The notes beneath the pieces were generated by a model, which was not told where the DNA came from, ran no database searches, and worked only from the letters and a program-made list of their open reading frames with translations. From assembly GCA_948146395.1 (NCBI GenBank), contig OX411546.1:18927158-18991157 (forward strand): a stretch of DNA of 64,000 nt, written 5' to 3'. How positions within the stretch are numbered: the stretch's first letter is position 1; each line of letters starts with the position of its first letter. Both the position numbers and the translations under genes were made by a program. This document shows, piece after piece, positions 23,301 to 28,756 of this stretch. Source of the stretch: Fragum whitleyi (lineage: Eukaryota; Mollusca; Bivalvia; Cardiida; Cardiidae).

Positions 23301-25550
23301 AGGCTTGAAAATAATAGCCATACCATCAAATGAACATCTTTGTCAATGTTTACAGTGAACATTCATTCCTAGTCATGCAGTTCTTATAACTTGATATTTT
23401 TACAAAGAGGGAAAAGATTAAAGTGTTGCACCTTTATCCATCAAGCTGTAATTTTGTTTTTGTAGAATAACCTTGGTTATATATTTTTTCCTAATTCTGA
23501 AAATTTGTAATATTTTGCATATTTTTTACTCCTTATCATTATTATTATGCCTTCCCTTTAAGAAGAGGGGGTAAATTGCTTTGCACTTTTCTGACCATTA
23601 ATAGTTGGTCATTCTGTCCATCCATAGACCTTTTTTGCCTGAAGTATATCTCAAAAAGTATGCACCCTGAAATCATGAAACTTCACATGACGCTAGATCT
23701 CATTGAGGAGAAGGGCAGTGCTCAAGAACCATAACTCTTCTTGTCATATTTTTGAGTTATTGCCCTTTGTTTATTAAAGAAGAAAATGCCGTCAACCTGC
23801 TCTTATATGGGGCATAAATGTTTTGCACACATCTTTTGTTTGACTAAAACAAGATCAGTGTCATTATTCAAGATCATGCTTTTACGATTTCAAATGATTA
23901 CATAGACGATTATAATTGATTTGGGCTTACTCCTAGATTTTATTGATATGTGTTCATTTATTTGGTGTGTTACATGTTAATTACATGTTTATTATAGTCA
24001 AACTTGTTTTAAGCAACCACTACAGGGGCCACCAAAAGCCATCGTTTAAGAAAATGGCTGCTTAATACATGTTTTGTTCCCAAATAAGAAACATATTCTT
24101 TGATTGAATGTACATATTATTGCATAATCCTGTGTTGTTATAACTCAATAGAATCGTCTCATTTAGGCGATTCTGTCGAGTTATAACAACATAGGATTGA
24201 TTTTCAATATTTTTAGACAAACAATACCTACTTTTTTGGATATTTTGATTTTAAATAGGGAAATTTAAAAAACGGTCGCTTAATAGAAATGGTCGCTTAA
24301 TAGACGTGGTCATTCGAGCAAGGTTGACTGTATTATGTCTTTTCTTTCACAGAGAGGTAAGGAAGGAAGTAATGCAAGTACATCTTACAACACTATTGTC
24401 AGTGAGGGATCATTTGGCCCAGACTGAAGATTTATTTATTCAAGGTGGAACAACTGCCATGTCCACCAGTCTAACATACCCAGATCTGCTGGTTCTCTTA
24501 CTGTATTTGTGTAGACTTTGTGACAATGAGAGAACTGGGAAACAGATTTTGAATATTCTTACGAGTTTGGGATACAGTACAAAATTACTTCAACATTCAA
24601 GGACGGATAACTCCAGATTGAAAAAGTTTTCCAAATCAGGAGATTCAACTGAGGAAAAGGATGAGAAAGTTGATTCCAAAGAATTAGAATCTAATCAAGA
24701 TGAAAAGAGAGTAGAGAATGAAGCTGTTGAGAAAGATTTGGAGGCAGAGATTGGTAAAAGTGTTCTGACAGTTATTGTTAAAGGGTCTTATTTTGAGTGT
24801 CATCAATCAAGGCAGAATGAGATGATAGCTGCAAGTTTGTTGCTTATAGAATGGATCGTAGAAAGATTTGAGAAGAGGTTAGACACAGATATGATGGTGG
24901 ATGGTCTTAGGTTTATAGATCATGTTACAGATGTCAATCATGGTGTTACTGGCATGATTTGTTCTGAATCATCTACTGGCATCAATATCCTGTCTGGACT
25001 CCTGAATCTGTATTCTGTCATCAATTCTGAGCATGTTTCATGTCTGGATGAGTGTGTAAGACTTCTAAACAGAATCATATCGAGGTTTGCAGAGAAAAAG
25101 TTCAGTGGATTGAAAGATGGGCCTATAAAGAAAATGAACAGATCTCTTTGGTTGCAGACAATCTTTGCAACTGGTCAAGTCATCCCAGGTAATAACTTTG
25201 AATCCAGTGAGAGTCAAAGATCTGTAAAGAAACAGAAACGCAAAGGAGACATGTCAAATGTAGAAGCAGAAAGTCAATCAAAAAGAAAGAAGCGGGATAA
25301 GCCTGTAAGTAAGGAACTAACAGGTGTGTCCAGCATTGTAGAGAATATGAACTTGGAGGGAGATAGTGATGATGGGGAAGCTGATGATGATAGTGATGGA
25401 CAAATGGATGTGAACAATTCACCAAGTGGTGAACAACTTGGTGAACAGGTGGTTGATAATTGTTCACCTAGTAAAAAGGAAAGGGCAAAGAAAAGAAAGA
25501 GTAAGTCAAAACCTGGTGTCAGACCAAAGAAAGTAAGGACCAATACATAA
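2101..25550 (+). CDS. URB1: URB1/NPA1 nucleolar pre-ribosomal-associated protein 1, 3' part of gene (13 exons)
   Basis: Thirteen exons splice into one frame of about 979 residues: 2101-2357, 3811-3887, 6668-6840, 8020-8130, 8724-8787, 12128-12287, 13403-13499, 15058-15330, 17346-17452, 18737-18880, 21171-21280, 22661-22828 and 24353-25550. All junctions are AG/GT and every phase fits the next exon. The translation follows the C-terminal half of animal URB1, including the RPFLWG segment, a YDPCF segment, the SSHDKSVRNAAYHVL block, an EFYKLF block and a LLTWI block, and it ends in a Lys-rich tail. URB1 family proteins (yeast Npa1) are nucleolar helical-repeat scaffolds of early pre-60S particles that bind Urb2, Dbp6, Nop8 and Rsa3. 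Human URB1 is about 2,270 residues, so the N-terminal half is upstream of this window. Identification is from recognised similarity without a database search. The introns are filled with transposons. Confidence 0.93.
2397..2440. repeat. M5 element, left-end fragment
   Basis: ACAGTCAAACCTGTATTAAG resembles the M5 end at 23995. It lies 40 bp inside the intron after exon A. No right end is found. Confidence 0.5.
2594..2832. mobile_element. M6 MITE (GGGGCCC..TTTTACTAA)
   Basis: The left end GGGGCCCTTTTCACTAAGCT faces GATCTTTAGTAAAACAGCTC, and the centre has an ATGAGATGATGCATG segment. Copies at 27938 and 32754 are better preserved. Confidence 0.8.
2950..3232. mobile_element. Possible MITE with GTATTTCTCCTAATAA ends
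   Basis: GTATTTCTCCTAATAA on the left faces TTATTAGAGGAAATAC on the right, and similar inner motifs (AAATGCTC) recur. Single copy in the window. Confidence 0.5.
3450..3770. mobile_element. M7 interspersed repeat with hairpin
   Basis: The left part has GAAACTAAAAACCCTGTCAC, mirrored by GTGTGATTAGGTTTTTAGTTTC-like sequence, then an AT-rich body. Copies: 50450-50745, 57305-57545, fragment 363-620. Confidence 0.75.
3811..3887 (+). CDS. URB1: URB1 exon B
   Basis: The acceptor is TTTTTTGTGTAG and the donor AA/GTAAGT. It enters in phase 0 and leaves two bases of a Lys codon that exon C completes. It encodes EDMETFPSTWSDF followed by SEAWPGFLRKVL. An M11 element starts at its TTAA only 7 bp inside the intron. 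Confidence 0.85.
3894..4139. mobile_element. M11 MITE next to exon B donor
   Basis: Ends TTAACTCTTGTCATGCTGAA and TTCAGCATGATAAGGGTTAA, with an internal hairpin GACTGCACATATGTGCAG. A second copy lies at 12338-12571. The TTAA flank starts 7 bp after the exon B boundary. Confidence 0.85.
4167..4331. mobile_element. M1 MITE
   Basis: TTAAGGTAGTAGACC ... GGTCCACTACCTTAA, with the central palindrome GGTTTCCTAATGAAAATCAT continuing TAGGAAACC. Confidence 0.9.
4520..4573 (+). repeat. G-family 3' end fragment
   Basis: GGGCCGAGCATAGGCTCCAG then TAGGTCGTGTTGT resembles the 3' end of the elements at 949 and 34377. Confidence 0.4.
4926..4992. repeat. Foldback palindrome, GGCTCA type
   Basis: Arms beginning GGCTCAACGCGAAACAGTTG and ending CAACTGTTTTGCGCTGAGCC flank a short AT centre; the stem is about 28 bp with few mismatches. 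A diverged relative lies at 46246-46316. Confidence 0.85.
5345..5730 (+). mobile_element. Hairpin-ended element with GCCATGTC 3' hairpin
   Basis: Holds two units of about 120 bp with TTTTGGAGTATATCTC, preceded by GTCCGTCATTCCGTCAC. The 3' end is a perfect hairpin GCCATGTC-T-GACATGGC followed by ACTTGT. The 5' end is uncertain. Confidence 0.6.
5888..6161 (-). mobile_element. C-family hairpin-ended element
   Basis: Read on the minus strand it starts with a TATGCCCCCC / GGGG hairpin and ends GGGGGGCATAAATG then a hairpin ATGTTT-TAC-AAACAT and CTCTTGT. Related copies at 14783 and 23546. Confidence 0.75.
6254..6415. mobile_element. M1 MITE upstream of URB1 exon C
   Basis: The left end TTAAGGTAGTGGACCCGTAA is intact. 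The right end stops at CCACTACC, where the 13-bp target duplication of the SINE at 6426 begins. Confidence 0.88.
6413..6666 (+). mobile_element. SINE-A copy with 13-bp target duplication at exon C acceptor
   Basis: Element 6426-6653 starts in the tRNA-derived B-box region (GGTTCGATCCCC) and continues through the SINE-A body (ACCTATGTGAGATAGCAGCT, GGAGGCTAGGAAAGGATG) to the tail. It is flanked by ACCATGTATTTCA at 6413-6425 and 6654-6666. The right copy supplies the CA of the exon C acceptor CAG. The 5' head is truncated. Confidence 0.9.
6668..6840 (+). CDS. URB1: URB1 exon C
   Basis: The acceptor TATTTCAG is followed by a frame that completes the Lys codon of exon B and runs through PKALTFLTK, YGIPIITLFYMV and NHTSFLPVM, leaving phase 1. 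The TSHxLFLP-like block is a recognisable URB1 segment. The acceptor lies inside the 3' target duplication of a SINE (see 6413-6666). The last 105 bp of this exon plus the donor are repeated downstream. Confidence 0.88.
6868..6928. repeat. Degenerate foldback sequence in exon C array
   Basis: Between exon C and its second copy lies a diverged version of the palindromic foldback that is intact at 21341-21406. It keeps CCAGACTGT on one arm and TGTCTTGTAATGAACCC on the other. Confidence 0.5.
6960..7065 (+). pseudogene. Tandem copy 2 of URB1 exon C 3' part (frameshifted)
   Basis: About 106 bp closely match 6736-6840, preceded by an acceptor-like TATTCCCAG and followed by a donor AAG/GTATGT. It carries one extra C in the run before CATAATAA, so the exon would be out of frame if spliced in. 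The copied part decodes to NHTTFLPVMFNEGNSECKG in one frame. Confidence 0.8.
7116..7220 (+). CDS. Tandem copy 3 of URB1 exon C 3' part (possible cassette exon)
   Basis: This 105-bp copy follows TATCTCCAG and is followed by AAG/GTATGT. It is open, phase 1 in and phase 1 out, so splicing from exon C into it and then to exon D would add 35 residues in frame. It differs from exon C by a few codons (for example CNEGKLEYKG in place of FNEGNSECKG). The branch and pyrimidine region is short. It may be used, or be a neutral relic; transcript data would decide. Confidence 0.5.
7246..7310. repeat. Foldback sequence in exon C array
   Basis: After copy 3 the intron contains GGGTTCAGCGCAAGACTGTA and, 25 bp on, AAAGTCTTGCAATGAAACC. 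These are the two arms of the same foldback found in the exon K array. Confidence 0.6.
7334..7373 (+). pseudogene. Tandem copy 4 of URB1 exon C, truncated
   Basis: About 40 bp after an acceptor-like TTATTCCTAG resemble the start of the copied exon segment but are diverged. The similarity stops at about 7373, where an M8 interspersed repeat takes over. This looks like an older copy cut off by a transposon. Confidence 0.55.
7373..7640. mobile_element. M8 interspersed repeat
   Basis: Shares TTATCTTATAACTATAC, GAACAATTACATAATGCAGT and GGCAGAGCCTCGACAATTAT with 17700-18010 and 40325-40665. It truncates the fourth exon C copy. Confidence 0.75.
7965..8006 (+). repeat. 3' end fragment of AGCTCACC-family element
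   Basis: AGACCATCATGGTCCTCTTG is the hairpin plus terminal motif of this family (compare 20260-20278). It lies immediately before the exon D acceptor. The rest of the element is missing. Confidence 0.75.
8020..8130 (+). CDS. URB1: URB1 exon D
   Basis: The acceptor ATGTTACAG and the donor GACAG/GTGATT bound a 111-bp exon, phase 1 in and phase 1 out. It encodes VLVELLLELVQ, then SPKLCEAAHVT and LGAYEATMSL, a strongly URB1-like block. Just upstream (to about 8006) is the 3' end of an AGCTCACC-family element, so the polypyrimidine tract is partly transposon-derived. Confidence 0.9.
8724..8787 (+). CDS. URB1: URB1 exon E
   Basis: A 64-bp exon with acceptor TTATCTGTAG and donor CAG/GTAAGT. It encodes DQNILKLVNFYEKQGIDFFQ and leaves two bases of an Arg codon completed by exon F. 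The segment precedes the RPFLWG motif, as in other URB1 proteins. Confidence 0.85.
8853..8938. repeat. Long hairpin in URB1 intron E-F
   Basis: TAGACTGGTCTCAATGTCGG on the left faces a right arm ending TGGACCAGTCTA, and the centre AATAGCCTATTCTAGGCTAT is itself self-complementary. It probably represents a small foldback element; only one copy is seen. Confidence 0.6.
9012..9247. mobile_element. M4 MITE, diverged
   Basis: AGCCTGTCCTTGGCATTTCA on the left faces TTGTTGGAAATGTCACTTAA on the right, with the internal GACTCGGGTCAGACTGTGGA region common to M4. Confidence 0.65.
9659..9720. repeat. Foldback palindrome related to the exon-array foldback
   Basis: The left arm reads GGTTCAGTGCAAGAGTGTAC and the stem continues through ACCAAGTGTATATA; the right arm is ACTTGGTACACTCTTG with a diverged outer end. 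A weaker relative lies at 28583-28655. Confidence 0.75.
9764..9997 (+). mobile_element. SINE-A copy
   Basis: Starts near the B box GGTTCAATCCCC and runs through GACCTATGTGAGATAGCAGC and ATAACTGAAAAAATGTTGAA to a tail of CAATCAATCAATC. Confidence 0.8.
10081..12066 (+). mobile_element. Hairpin-ended element with ten or so ~165-bp tandem units
   Basis: The 5' end TAGCTCCACTGGCCAAATGC forms a hairpin with GCCACTGG and is followed by GTCTGTCCTTCCGTC. The body is an array whose CTATGTTATATAGTGGGCAC motif recurs at 10946, 11111, 11265, 11430 and 11596 (spacing 154-166 bp). The 3' end has AGCCAT-TC-ATGGCT then TTCTAGTTGT, a decayed version of the common terminus. It fills most of the intron before exon F. 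Confidence 0.7.
12128..12287 (+). CDS. URB1: URB1 exon F (RPFLWG exon)
   Basis: The acceptor is AAACCAG and the donor CAG/GTACGA. Together with exon E it makes RPFLWGQEAIEFQML, then a Lys-rich helix and RMKQTILNFPLTRKL. The RPFLWG-AVE pattern is a hallmark block of URB1. It ends in phase 0. A hairpin-ended element stops about 60 bp upstream and an M11 element begins about 50 bp downstream. Confidence 0.9.
12338..12571. mobile_element. M11 MITE
   Basis: TTAACCCTTGTCATGCTGAA ... TTCAGCATGACAAGGGTTAA; near-perfect terminal repeats with TTAA ends. Confidence 0.88.
13403..13499 (+). CDS. URB1: URB1 exon G
   Basis: The acceptor is TTATTCTAG and the donor CCAA/GTAAGT. It encodes NMSIEAEKCRGVSTTYDPCF then FLPFFSFLLAP; the YDPCFxLxxFS pattern matches URB1. 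It ends in phase 1. About 40 bp of its 5' part is repeated in the intron at 13541-13580. Confidence 0.87.
13541..13580 (+). pseudogene. Partial copy of URB1 exon G start
   Basis: The segment with CTATAGAAGCAGAGAAGTGT at 13544-13563 repeats the first part of exon G (13411-13430) about 133 bp downstream and inside the next intron. It has no donor of its own and is a non-functional partial duplication. Confidence 0.7.
13970..14280. mobile_element. M5 element, diverged
   Basis: TTGCTTAAGCGACCAACTCT, the central ACAAGAATCGTCTCTATGAG hairpin and GTGACCATTTTGGTGGTCCC match M5 in order. Confidence 0.65.
14783..15047 (+). mobile_element. C-family hairpin-ended element ending at exon H acceptor
   Basis: TATGCCCCATTTCGAAGAAG start with GGGGG arm, one internal unit (GGAGCATATCTCAAAAAGAA), then CATAAACATTTTACAAATAT and CTCTTGT. 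Its last base lies 10 bp before exon H. Confidence 0.78.
15058..15330 (+). CDS. URB1: URB1 exon H
   Basis: A 273-bp exon with acceptor GTTTACAG and donor CCAG/GTATGT, encoding about 91 residues: RYVQCKKFVDHDCLSLVFAS, SSHDKSVRNAAYHVLDRFQ, then LTYLFRLLRNSLPEPSSK and a hydrophobic segment FLGRAAKLLFEP. This is one of the best conserved parts of URB1. The acceptor lies 10 bp after the CTCTTGT end of a hairpin-ended element. Confidence 0.93.
15693..16384 (+). mobile_element. D-family hairpin-ended element (GTCCCCCACCGG)
   Basis: The 5' hairpin AGTCCCCCACCGG/CCGGTTGGGGGACT is followed by GTCCGTCTGTCTGTCAC and units of about 165 bp beginning TTGTCCGG. The 3' end repeats CCGGTGGGGGACTT, then hairpin ATTGC-ATC-GCAAT and CACTTGT. 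A textbook example of the shared architecture. Confidence 0.85.
17064..17323. mobile_element. M3 MITE upstream of exon I
   Basis: GACCTGTCAAGCAAAAAAGA then ACCATCTGGG faces CCATATGGTCCCC and ATGACTGGTC. Internal GGCTGTGCAGACTGACTAGG hairpin as in the 49347 copy. Confidence 0.78.
17346..17452 (+). CDS. URB1: URB1 exon I
   Basis: The acceptor is TTTGCAG and the donor GAG/GTAAAA. It encodes NHMYTVIKSFLVAKPTLDVF then DIPEFYKLFNSSDEE, matching the URB1 pattern in which a HMYL-type helix is followed by a PxFYxxF motif. It ends in phase 0. The M3 element ends about 22 bp before the exon. Confidence 0.92.
17700..18010. mobile_element. M8 interspersed repeat
   Basis: Contains CCATATGATATTCTTATGG, AACAATGACATAATGCAGTT and TTTAGATATTTTTTTCATAC with the same order as the other M8 copies. 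Confidence 0.75.
18470..18704. mobile_element. M4 MITE upstream of exon J
   Basis: GAGCCTGTGCGTAACATTTC ... GAAATGTCATGCACAGGCTC, with internal hairpin around GACTGTGCGGATGTACAGGC. Confidence 0.85.
18737..18880 (+). CDS. URB1: URB1 exon J
   Basis: A 144-bp exon, phase 0 on both sides, with acceptor CATTTCAG and donor CTCAG/GTGTGT. It encodes HKTEKAWILSLMQEGLRDL then KRYAFKILFCFYDSE, which matches the W-x-L-xx-GLRD block and the following helix of URB1. The M4 element ends about 32 bp upstream. Confidence 0.92.
18998..20950 (+). mobile_element. Hairpin-ended element with ~150-bp units, interrupted at 19496-20278
   Basis: Starts CTCTACTGGCTGAAGGCCAG (hairpin GGC-tgaa-GCC) followed by GTGTGCGTCAGTCTGTG, then repeated units with AATCTTCTCCTCC, AATGAAACTTTGCATGGATG and GGTGACCCT. 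An AGCTCACC-family element is inserted in a T run. The 3' end is not recognised. Confidence 0.6.
19496..20278 (+). mobile_element. AGCTCACC-family hairpin-ended element, copy 1
   Basis: The 5' hairpin AGCTCACCTGAGCA/TGCTCAAGGTGAGCT is followed by four units with CTCTAAAGGCCACAAATATG. The 3' end GGTGAGCGATAAAGGACCAT continues CATGGTCCTCTTGT. It lies in the last T run of a GGCATTTTTT sequence of the host element. Confidence 0.88.
21171..21280 (+). CDS. URB1: URB1 exon K
   Basis: The acceptor is TATTTGTAG and the donor AATT/GTAAGT. It encodes IKILQMVKIACKERSMALSL then NNHGLLTWIAATIAK; the LLTWI block is characteristic of URB1. It leaves two bases of a Leu codon for exon L. The 3' part of the exon plus donor is repeated at 21460-21524 and 21801-21865. 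Confidence 0.92.
21341..21406. repeat. Foldback palindrome, copy in exon K array unit 1
   Basis: Arms AGGGTTCAGTGCAAGACTGT and ACAGTCTTGCACTGAACCCT are perfect reverse complements around an AT-rich centre of about 26 bp. Confidence 0.9.
21460..21524 (+). CDS. Tandem copy 2 of URB1 exon K 3' part (possible 54-bp cassette exon)
   Basis: From ATGGCC the copy follows exon K to its donor AATT/GTAAGT. A change to CCTTTAG creates a better acceptor than the CCCTAAG in exon K. An exon 21471-21524 would be 54 bp, phase 2 in and out, adding 18 residues that repeat LYNNHGLLTWIAATIAK. The pyrimidine tract upstream is weak. Either a nascent cassette exon or a relic. Confidence 0.45.
21586..21659. repeat. 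Foldback palindrome, exon K array unit 2a
   Basis: Same 20-bp arms as at 21341, with a longer stem running into GTGTATATAC. Confidence 0.9.
21675..21747. repeat. Foldback palindrome, exon K array unit 2b
   Basis: A second foldback directly after the previous one, with small arm differences (AGGGTTTAGTGCGAGACTGT), centred on GTATATACAATGTATATAC. Confidence 0.85.
21801..21865 (+). CDS. Tandem copy 3 of URB1 exon K 3' part (possible 54-bp cassette exon)
   Basis: The same segment again, with CCCTTAG as acceptor and AATT/GTAAGT as donor. Exon 21812-21865 would be 54 bp, phase 2-2, open, with W replacing G in NNHGLL. An M4 element and a foldback follow it. Confidence 0.45.
21928..21998. repeat. 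Foldback palindrome, exon K array unit 3
   Basis: The last foldback in the array; the left arm lacks one T and the right arm ends CACTGAATCTT, slightly diverged. An M4 element follows at 22017. Confidence 0.8.
22017..22254. mobile_element. M4 MITE after exon K array
   Basis: GAGTCCATGCGTGACATTTC ... GAAATGTCATACACAGGCTC. The first 40 bp of this element is also present at the end of each exon K array unit. Confidence 0.85.
22290..22492 (+). repeat. B-family element, 3' portion
   Basis: GGTCAAGGTGAAGGTCATCA and the end ATGCCGTTTTGGGGACATTC then ACTCATCTTGT match the 3' part of the elements at 26412 and 30620. Confidence 0.65.
22661..22828 (+). CDS. URB1: URB1 exon L
   Basis: The acceptor is ATGTTCCAG and the donor TTTTAG/GTAAGG. 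It encodes VPEKKRHITELVNIINSLWF then DPVFTSQMMNLLQNIQWYF. The helix with xxSLWxT fits the URB1 C-terminal domain. It ends in phase 2, and exon M completes an Arg codon. Confidence 0.9.
23546..23839 (+). mobile_element. C-family hairpin-ended element
   Basis: TATGCCTTCCCTTTAAGAAG then GAGGGGGTAAATTGC, an internal AGTATATCTCAAAAAGTATG unit, and the 3' end GGGGCATAAATGTTTTGCAC then ACATCTTTTGTT. Confidence 0.75.
23995..24332. mobile_element. M5 element ending at exon M acceptor
   Basis: TAGTCAAACTTGTTTTAAGC ... GAGCAAGGTTGACTGTA, with central hairpin TAGAATCGTCTCATTTAGGC continuing GATTCTG. It ends 20 bp before the start of URB1 exon M. Confidence 0.85.
24353..25550 (+). CDS. URB1: URB1 terminal exon M with basic/acidic tail
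   Basis: The acceptor TTTCTTTCACAG opens 398 codons ending in TAA at 25548-25550. The first part (about 85 residues) is a helical block including YPDLLVLLLYLCRLCDNERT. An EK-rich linker, a second helical domain and a low-complexity tail follow. The tail has basic clusters KKQKRKGD, KRKKRDK and KKERAKKRKSKSK and an acidic run DSDDGEADDDSD, typical of nucleolar localisation and RNA-proximal segments. The frame contains no intron. The acceptor lies 20 bp after the terminal inverted repeat of an M5 element. Confidence 0.92.
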
Positions 25551-25595
25551 CAGATATTAGTCAACCATACAATTCCATATGATTGGACATATTCA

Positions 25596-25601
25596 AATAA
25601 A
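25596..25601 (+). terminator. Candidate URB1 poly(A) signal
   Basis: An AATAAA hexamer lies 46 bp after the URB1 stop codon. A second AATAAA at 26006-26011 could serve a longer 3' UTR. Choice between them cannot be made from sequence. Confidence 0.5.
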
Positions 25602-26051
25602 TAGGTTTTGAAAAAGCTTTGTGAAAAGGGAAGATATTGCTTGTAAAATGCAGGAAATCAACACTAACACCAGTCCTCGGGCCCGAGACTTGTTGATTTT
25701 AGGGAGGACTGGAAGGTGTAACCATGGTGCAGGTCTTTCATGCCTGTAGTTAATCGCAGTAATTTGTATTTCAAATCTGTCTTGTTTGAAGTTAATTACC
25801 TTTCCAATATTAAAATTTGTATCACCAAATTGAAAACATTGTAGATAAAGAAGAAATTTCTAGTTTAAAGAAATTTCTTCTTTTCCAACAATGTTTTCCT
25901 AGCAATTTATCCCTACATTGCTAATTCATCACTTATTGCAGAAATTTAAAGTTTGATAGACATGATTTAGGGACTGACATTTTGCTTTGTTAGGTTATCT
26001 TACAGAATAAAAGTAAAAACCCTTCCACTGTATAACTTTCTTGTGTTTTTC

Positions 26052-27812
26052 AGCTCACATGAGCACAACGTTCTCAAGGGGAGCTTTTAGGATCACCCCG
26101 ATTCTGTCTTGAGTCGTCCCTCAACTAGCGTCAACTAGCGTTCTCCTGAACCATGGGTGGATTTCGATAAAACTTTACCAGAATCGGCCTTGGCTGATTC
26201 TTTCCAAAAATTGTTCGTGAAATAAATATGGGAGTGGCAGGCCAGGTGGCGCTTATTTTGAGTCCAAAATCTTTGAACGACACCTTCTCCTGAACAACCG
26301 GGCTGATTTCAATGATACTTTACCAGAATGTTACTTGGGTGACCCTTTTCAAAAATTGTTCACATATTTGAATTTCACAGTAAATATGGAGACGGCAGGA
26401 CAGGACATTTTTATGCCCCCGCATTGAAAGATCAGGGGCATATTGTTTTACCGTTGTCCGTCTGTCCTTCTGTCTGTCTGCAAAAGTTAACCAAAAAACT
26501 TAACATTGTCAATATCTTCAAGCCTATTCAAGATACAAGGCTCATATTTGGCATGAAGATATATCTCAATGATCCGCATCTACTGATACGAAAGTCAAGG
26601 TCATGTGACAAGGTCAAGGTCATCTGTCAAGGTCAAATAACTCAAAAAGTTAACCAAAAAACTTAACATTGCCAATATCTTCAAACCTATTCAAATTACA
26701 AGGCTAATATTTGGCATGATGATAGATCTTAATGATCGGCATCTGCTGGTTCTAAAGTCAAGGTCATGTGACAAAATCAAGGCCATCTCTCAAGGTCAAA
26801 CTTCTTAAAAAGATATCCAAAAAACTTTCATTGTTCAGTTTATTCAAGCTTATTATAGATACCTGGTGTAATAGTTGCAAGGAAGAAAGATCTCAGTGAT
26901 GTACATCTATAGGTATCAAGTTCGATGTCATTCTAAAAGTTCAAGCTCATCTGTCAAGGTCAACATTTTGAAAAAAATGCTGTAACGGGGGCATTGAGTT
27001 TCACAAACACATCTTGTTTTAGCTCAAAATCTTGGAACATCATCTCCTGAACCACTGGACTGATTTCAATGAGCCTTTATCAAAATGTTCCTTAGGTGAC
27101 CCTTTAAAAAAATTGTTTGCAAATTTGGATTGGCCCATAAATATGGGTCAGGGAGGCTGGGCTTTTTTTGAGTCTAAAATCTTTGAACAACATTTCCTGA
27201 ATCACTGGGCAGATTTCAATGAAACTTTTCCAGATTGTTCCTTGGGTGACCATTTTCAAAAATTGTATGTGAAATTTTCATCAGCCCATAGATATTGTCG
27301 TGGCAGGGAGGGGCTTATTTTGAGCCCAAAATCTTTTGAACAACATCCCCTCCTGAACTACTTGGATAATTTTAATGAAACTTTTCTAGAATGTTCCTTG
27401 GGTGACCCTTTTCAAAATTGTTCGCAAAATTTTGATTGGCCAAAAAATATGGGCGTGGCAGGGCTGGGCTTATTTTGAGCCCAAAATCTTTGAATGACAT
27501 CCCCCTTCTGATTCACTAGGCCTTTTTCAATGAAACTTCACTAGAATGTTTCATGGATGACTCTTTGAAAAAATTAATGGCAAAATCTTTATTGGCCCAT
27601 AAGTATGGGCACGGCTGGGTGGGGCTTATTTTGAGTTTCCTCATTAATGAATGGGTGGGCAGGATCTATTTTCTTTTTAAAAGTCTTGGAAGAACATCAC
27701 TTCAACAATTAGGCAAACGTGATGAAACTTTGCCAGAGAGTTACTTGTATGAGATCCACTGTACCAAAAAAAGCTCATATGAGCGGTTAAGGGCCAACTA
27801 GGTCCTCTTGTT
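26052..27812 (+). mobile_element. AGCTCACC-family hairpin-ended element, copy 2, split by a B-family element
   Basis: AGCTCACATGAGCACAACGT then TCTCAAGGGGAGCTTTTAGG begin it; units with CTTCTCCTGAACAACCGGGC and GGGTGACCCTTTTC fill it; GAGCGGTTAAGGGCCAACTA then GGTCCTCTTGT ends it. The B-family copy at 26412-27017 is inserted in a T run. Confidence 0.8.
26412..27017 (+). mobile_element. B-family hairpin-ended element (ATGCCCCC)
   Basis: The 5' hairpin TATGCCCCCGCATTGAAAGA/TCAGGGGCATA is followed by GTCCGTCTGTCCTTCTGTC and three units of about 160 bp rich in TCAAGGTCA. It ends ACGGGGGCATTGAGTTTCAC then AAACACATCTTGT. Confidence 0.85.
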
Positions 27813-27937
27813 TGTGATATCCTCAGAATCTAAGGTTTCTATTGAATAGATTTCTTGTAAGAACAGAAATTTGGTGAATGATATATTTTTGATGAGCTTG
27901 TTAACAGTTATCTAGGCTATTTTTGTCGAGTCTGCTT

Positions 27938-28182
27938 CTGGGGCCCGTTTTACTAAACTTCTTACGCAAAATCTGATCGTAAGTCAAAATCACAAATCGT
28001 ACATGGTATTTTCATTCATTGTTAAATTCTGCACAGCAAAATCTCACTGGAATCGTCTTTAGAAGACGATTCCAATGAGATGATGCATGACAGAATTCCT
28101 TATTTAGTTACTATTGTAGAAGCAACTTTAATTTTCGACTTACGCAAAAAATGATCGTAAGATGTTTAGTAAAACAGGCCCA
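27938..28182. mobile_element. M6 MITE
   Basis: CTGGGGCCCGTTTTACTAAA ... TTTAGTAAAACAGGCCCATG, with central inverted repeat TGGAATCGTCTTTAGAAGAC continuing GATTCCA. Confidence 0.9.
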
Positions 28183-28675
28183 TGGAGGGTATGCTTAAAT
28201 GGGTTAGTGATTTTTTTGCGTTAGTCCAGATTTATATGGTCTTTAATTCTTACATTAAATGATAATTTCAATACGACCTTGCACAAAATTTCTATTTCAT
28301 GAGTAGTTAAGGCATTTGAAAGAATATTTAAAAGGTCTTGGGACAAGGTCACAGCTCAAGGTCAAATATTTAATTCATCATGCCAGAAACCCAGCACTTA
28401 CAGTTATGGATTGATTTCAAAATAACTTGACAATCCATTTTCATAAGCCGCAGAAGGTAGTCGTATATTGGTATAATGTCTGTCCATCCTTCCATACGTC
28501 AGTATGCCTGATTTTTGAAAAAAATATCCTTAATTTATGGTTGGATTTGCATGATCACAGAGTTTCTAACATGTTACCATGAGGGTTAGCGCAGGACAAT
28601 TGTAAGTGCCTATATACTTAAGGCTTTTAAAATAATGTTGCACTGACCCCTCGATGTGCTTATTGTTGTGATTTT

Positions 28676-28756
28676 TTGATACTATGATGTGTCATAAAAA
28701 AGGAGCCTTTGTATCAAAGCATCCCATAGTGGCGTATTTTGTGACTGGCAATCTTG
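28676..28756 (+). repeat. 3' end fragment related to 1-362
   Basis: ATAAAAAAGGAGCCTTTGTA and AGTGGCGTATTTTGTGACTG then GCAATCTTGTT match the region ending at 362. The rest is absent. Confidence 0.5.

Noticed and set aside
25180..25564. Minus-strand open frames of 95 and 96 codons
   Set aside because: They are antisense shadows of URB1 exon M, which has strong protein similarity on the plus strand.
26424..27801. Several open frames of 80-148 codons
   Set aside because: They lie in transposon repeat units; the translated repeats reflect the tandem DNA units and no protein family is recognisable.
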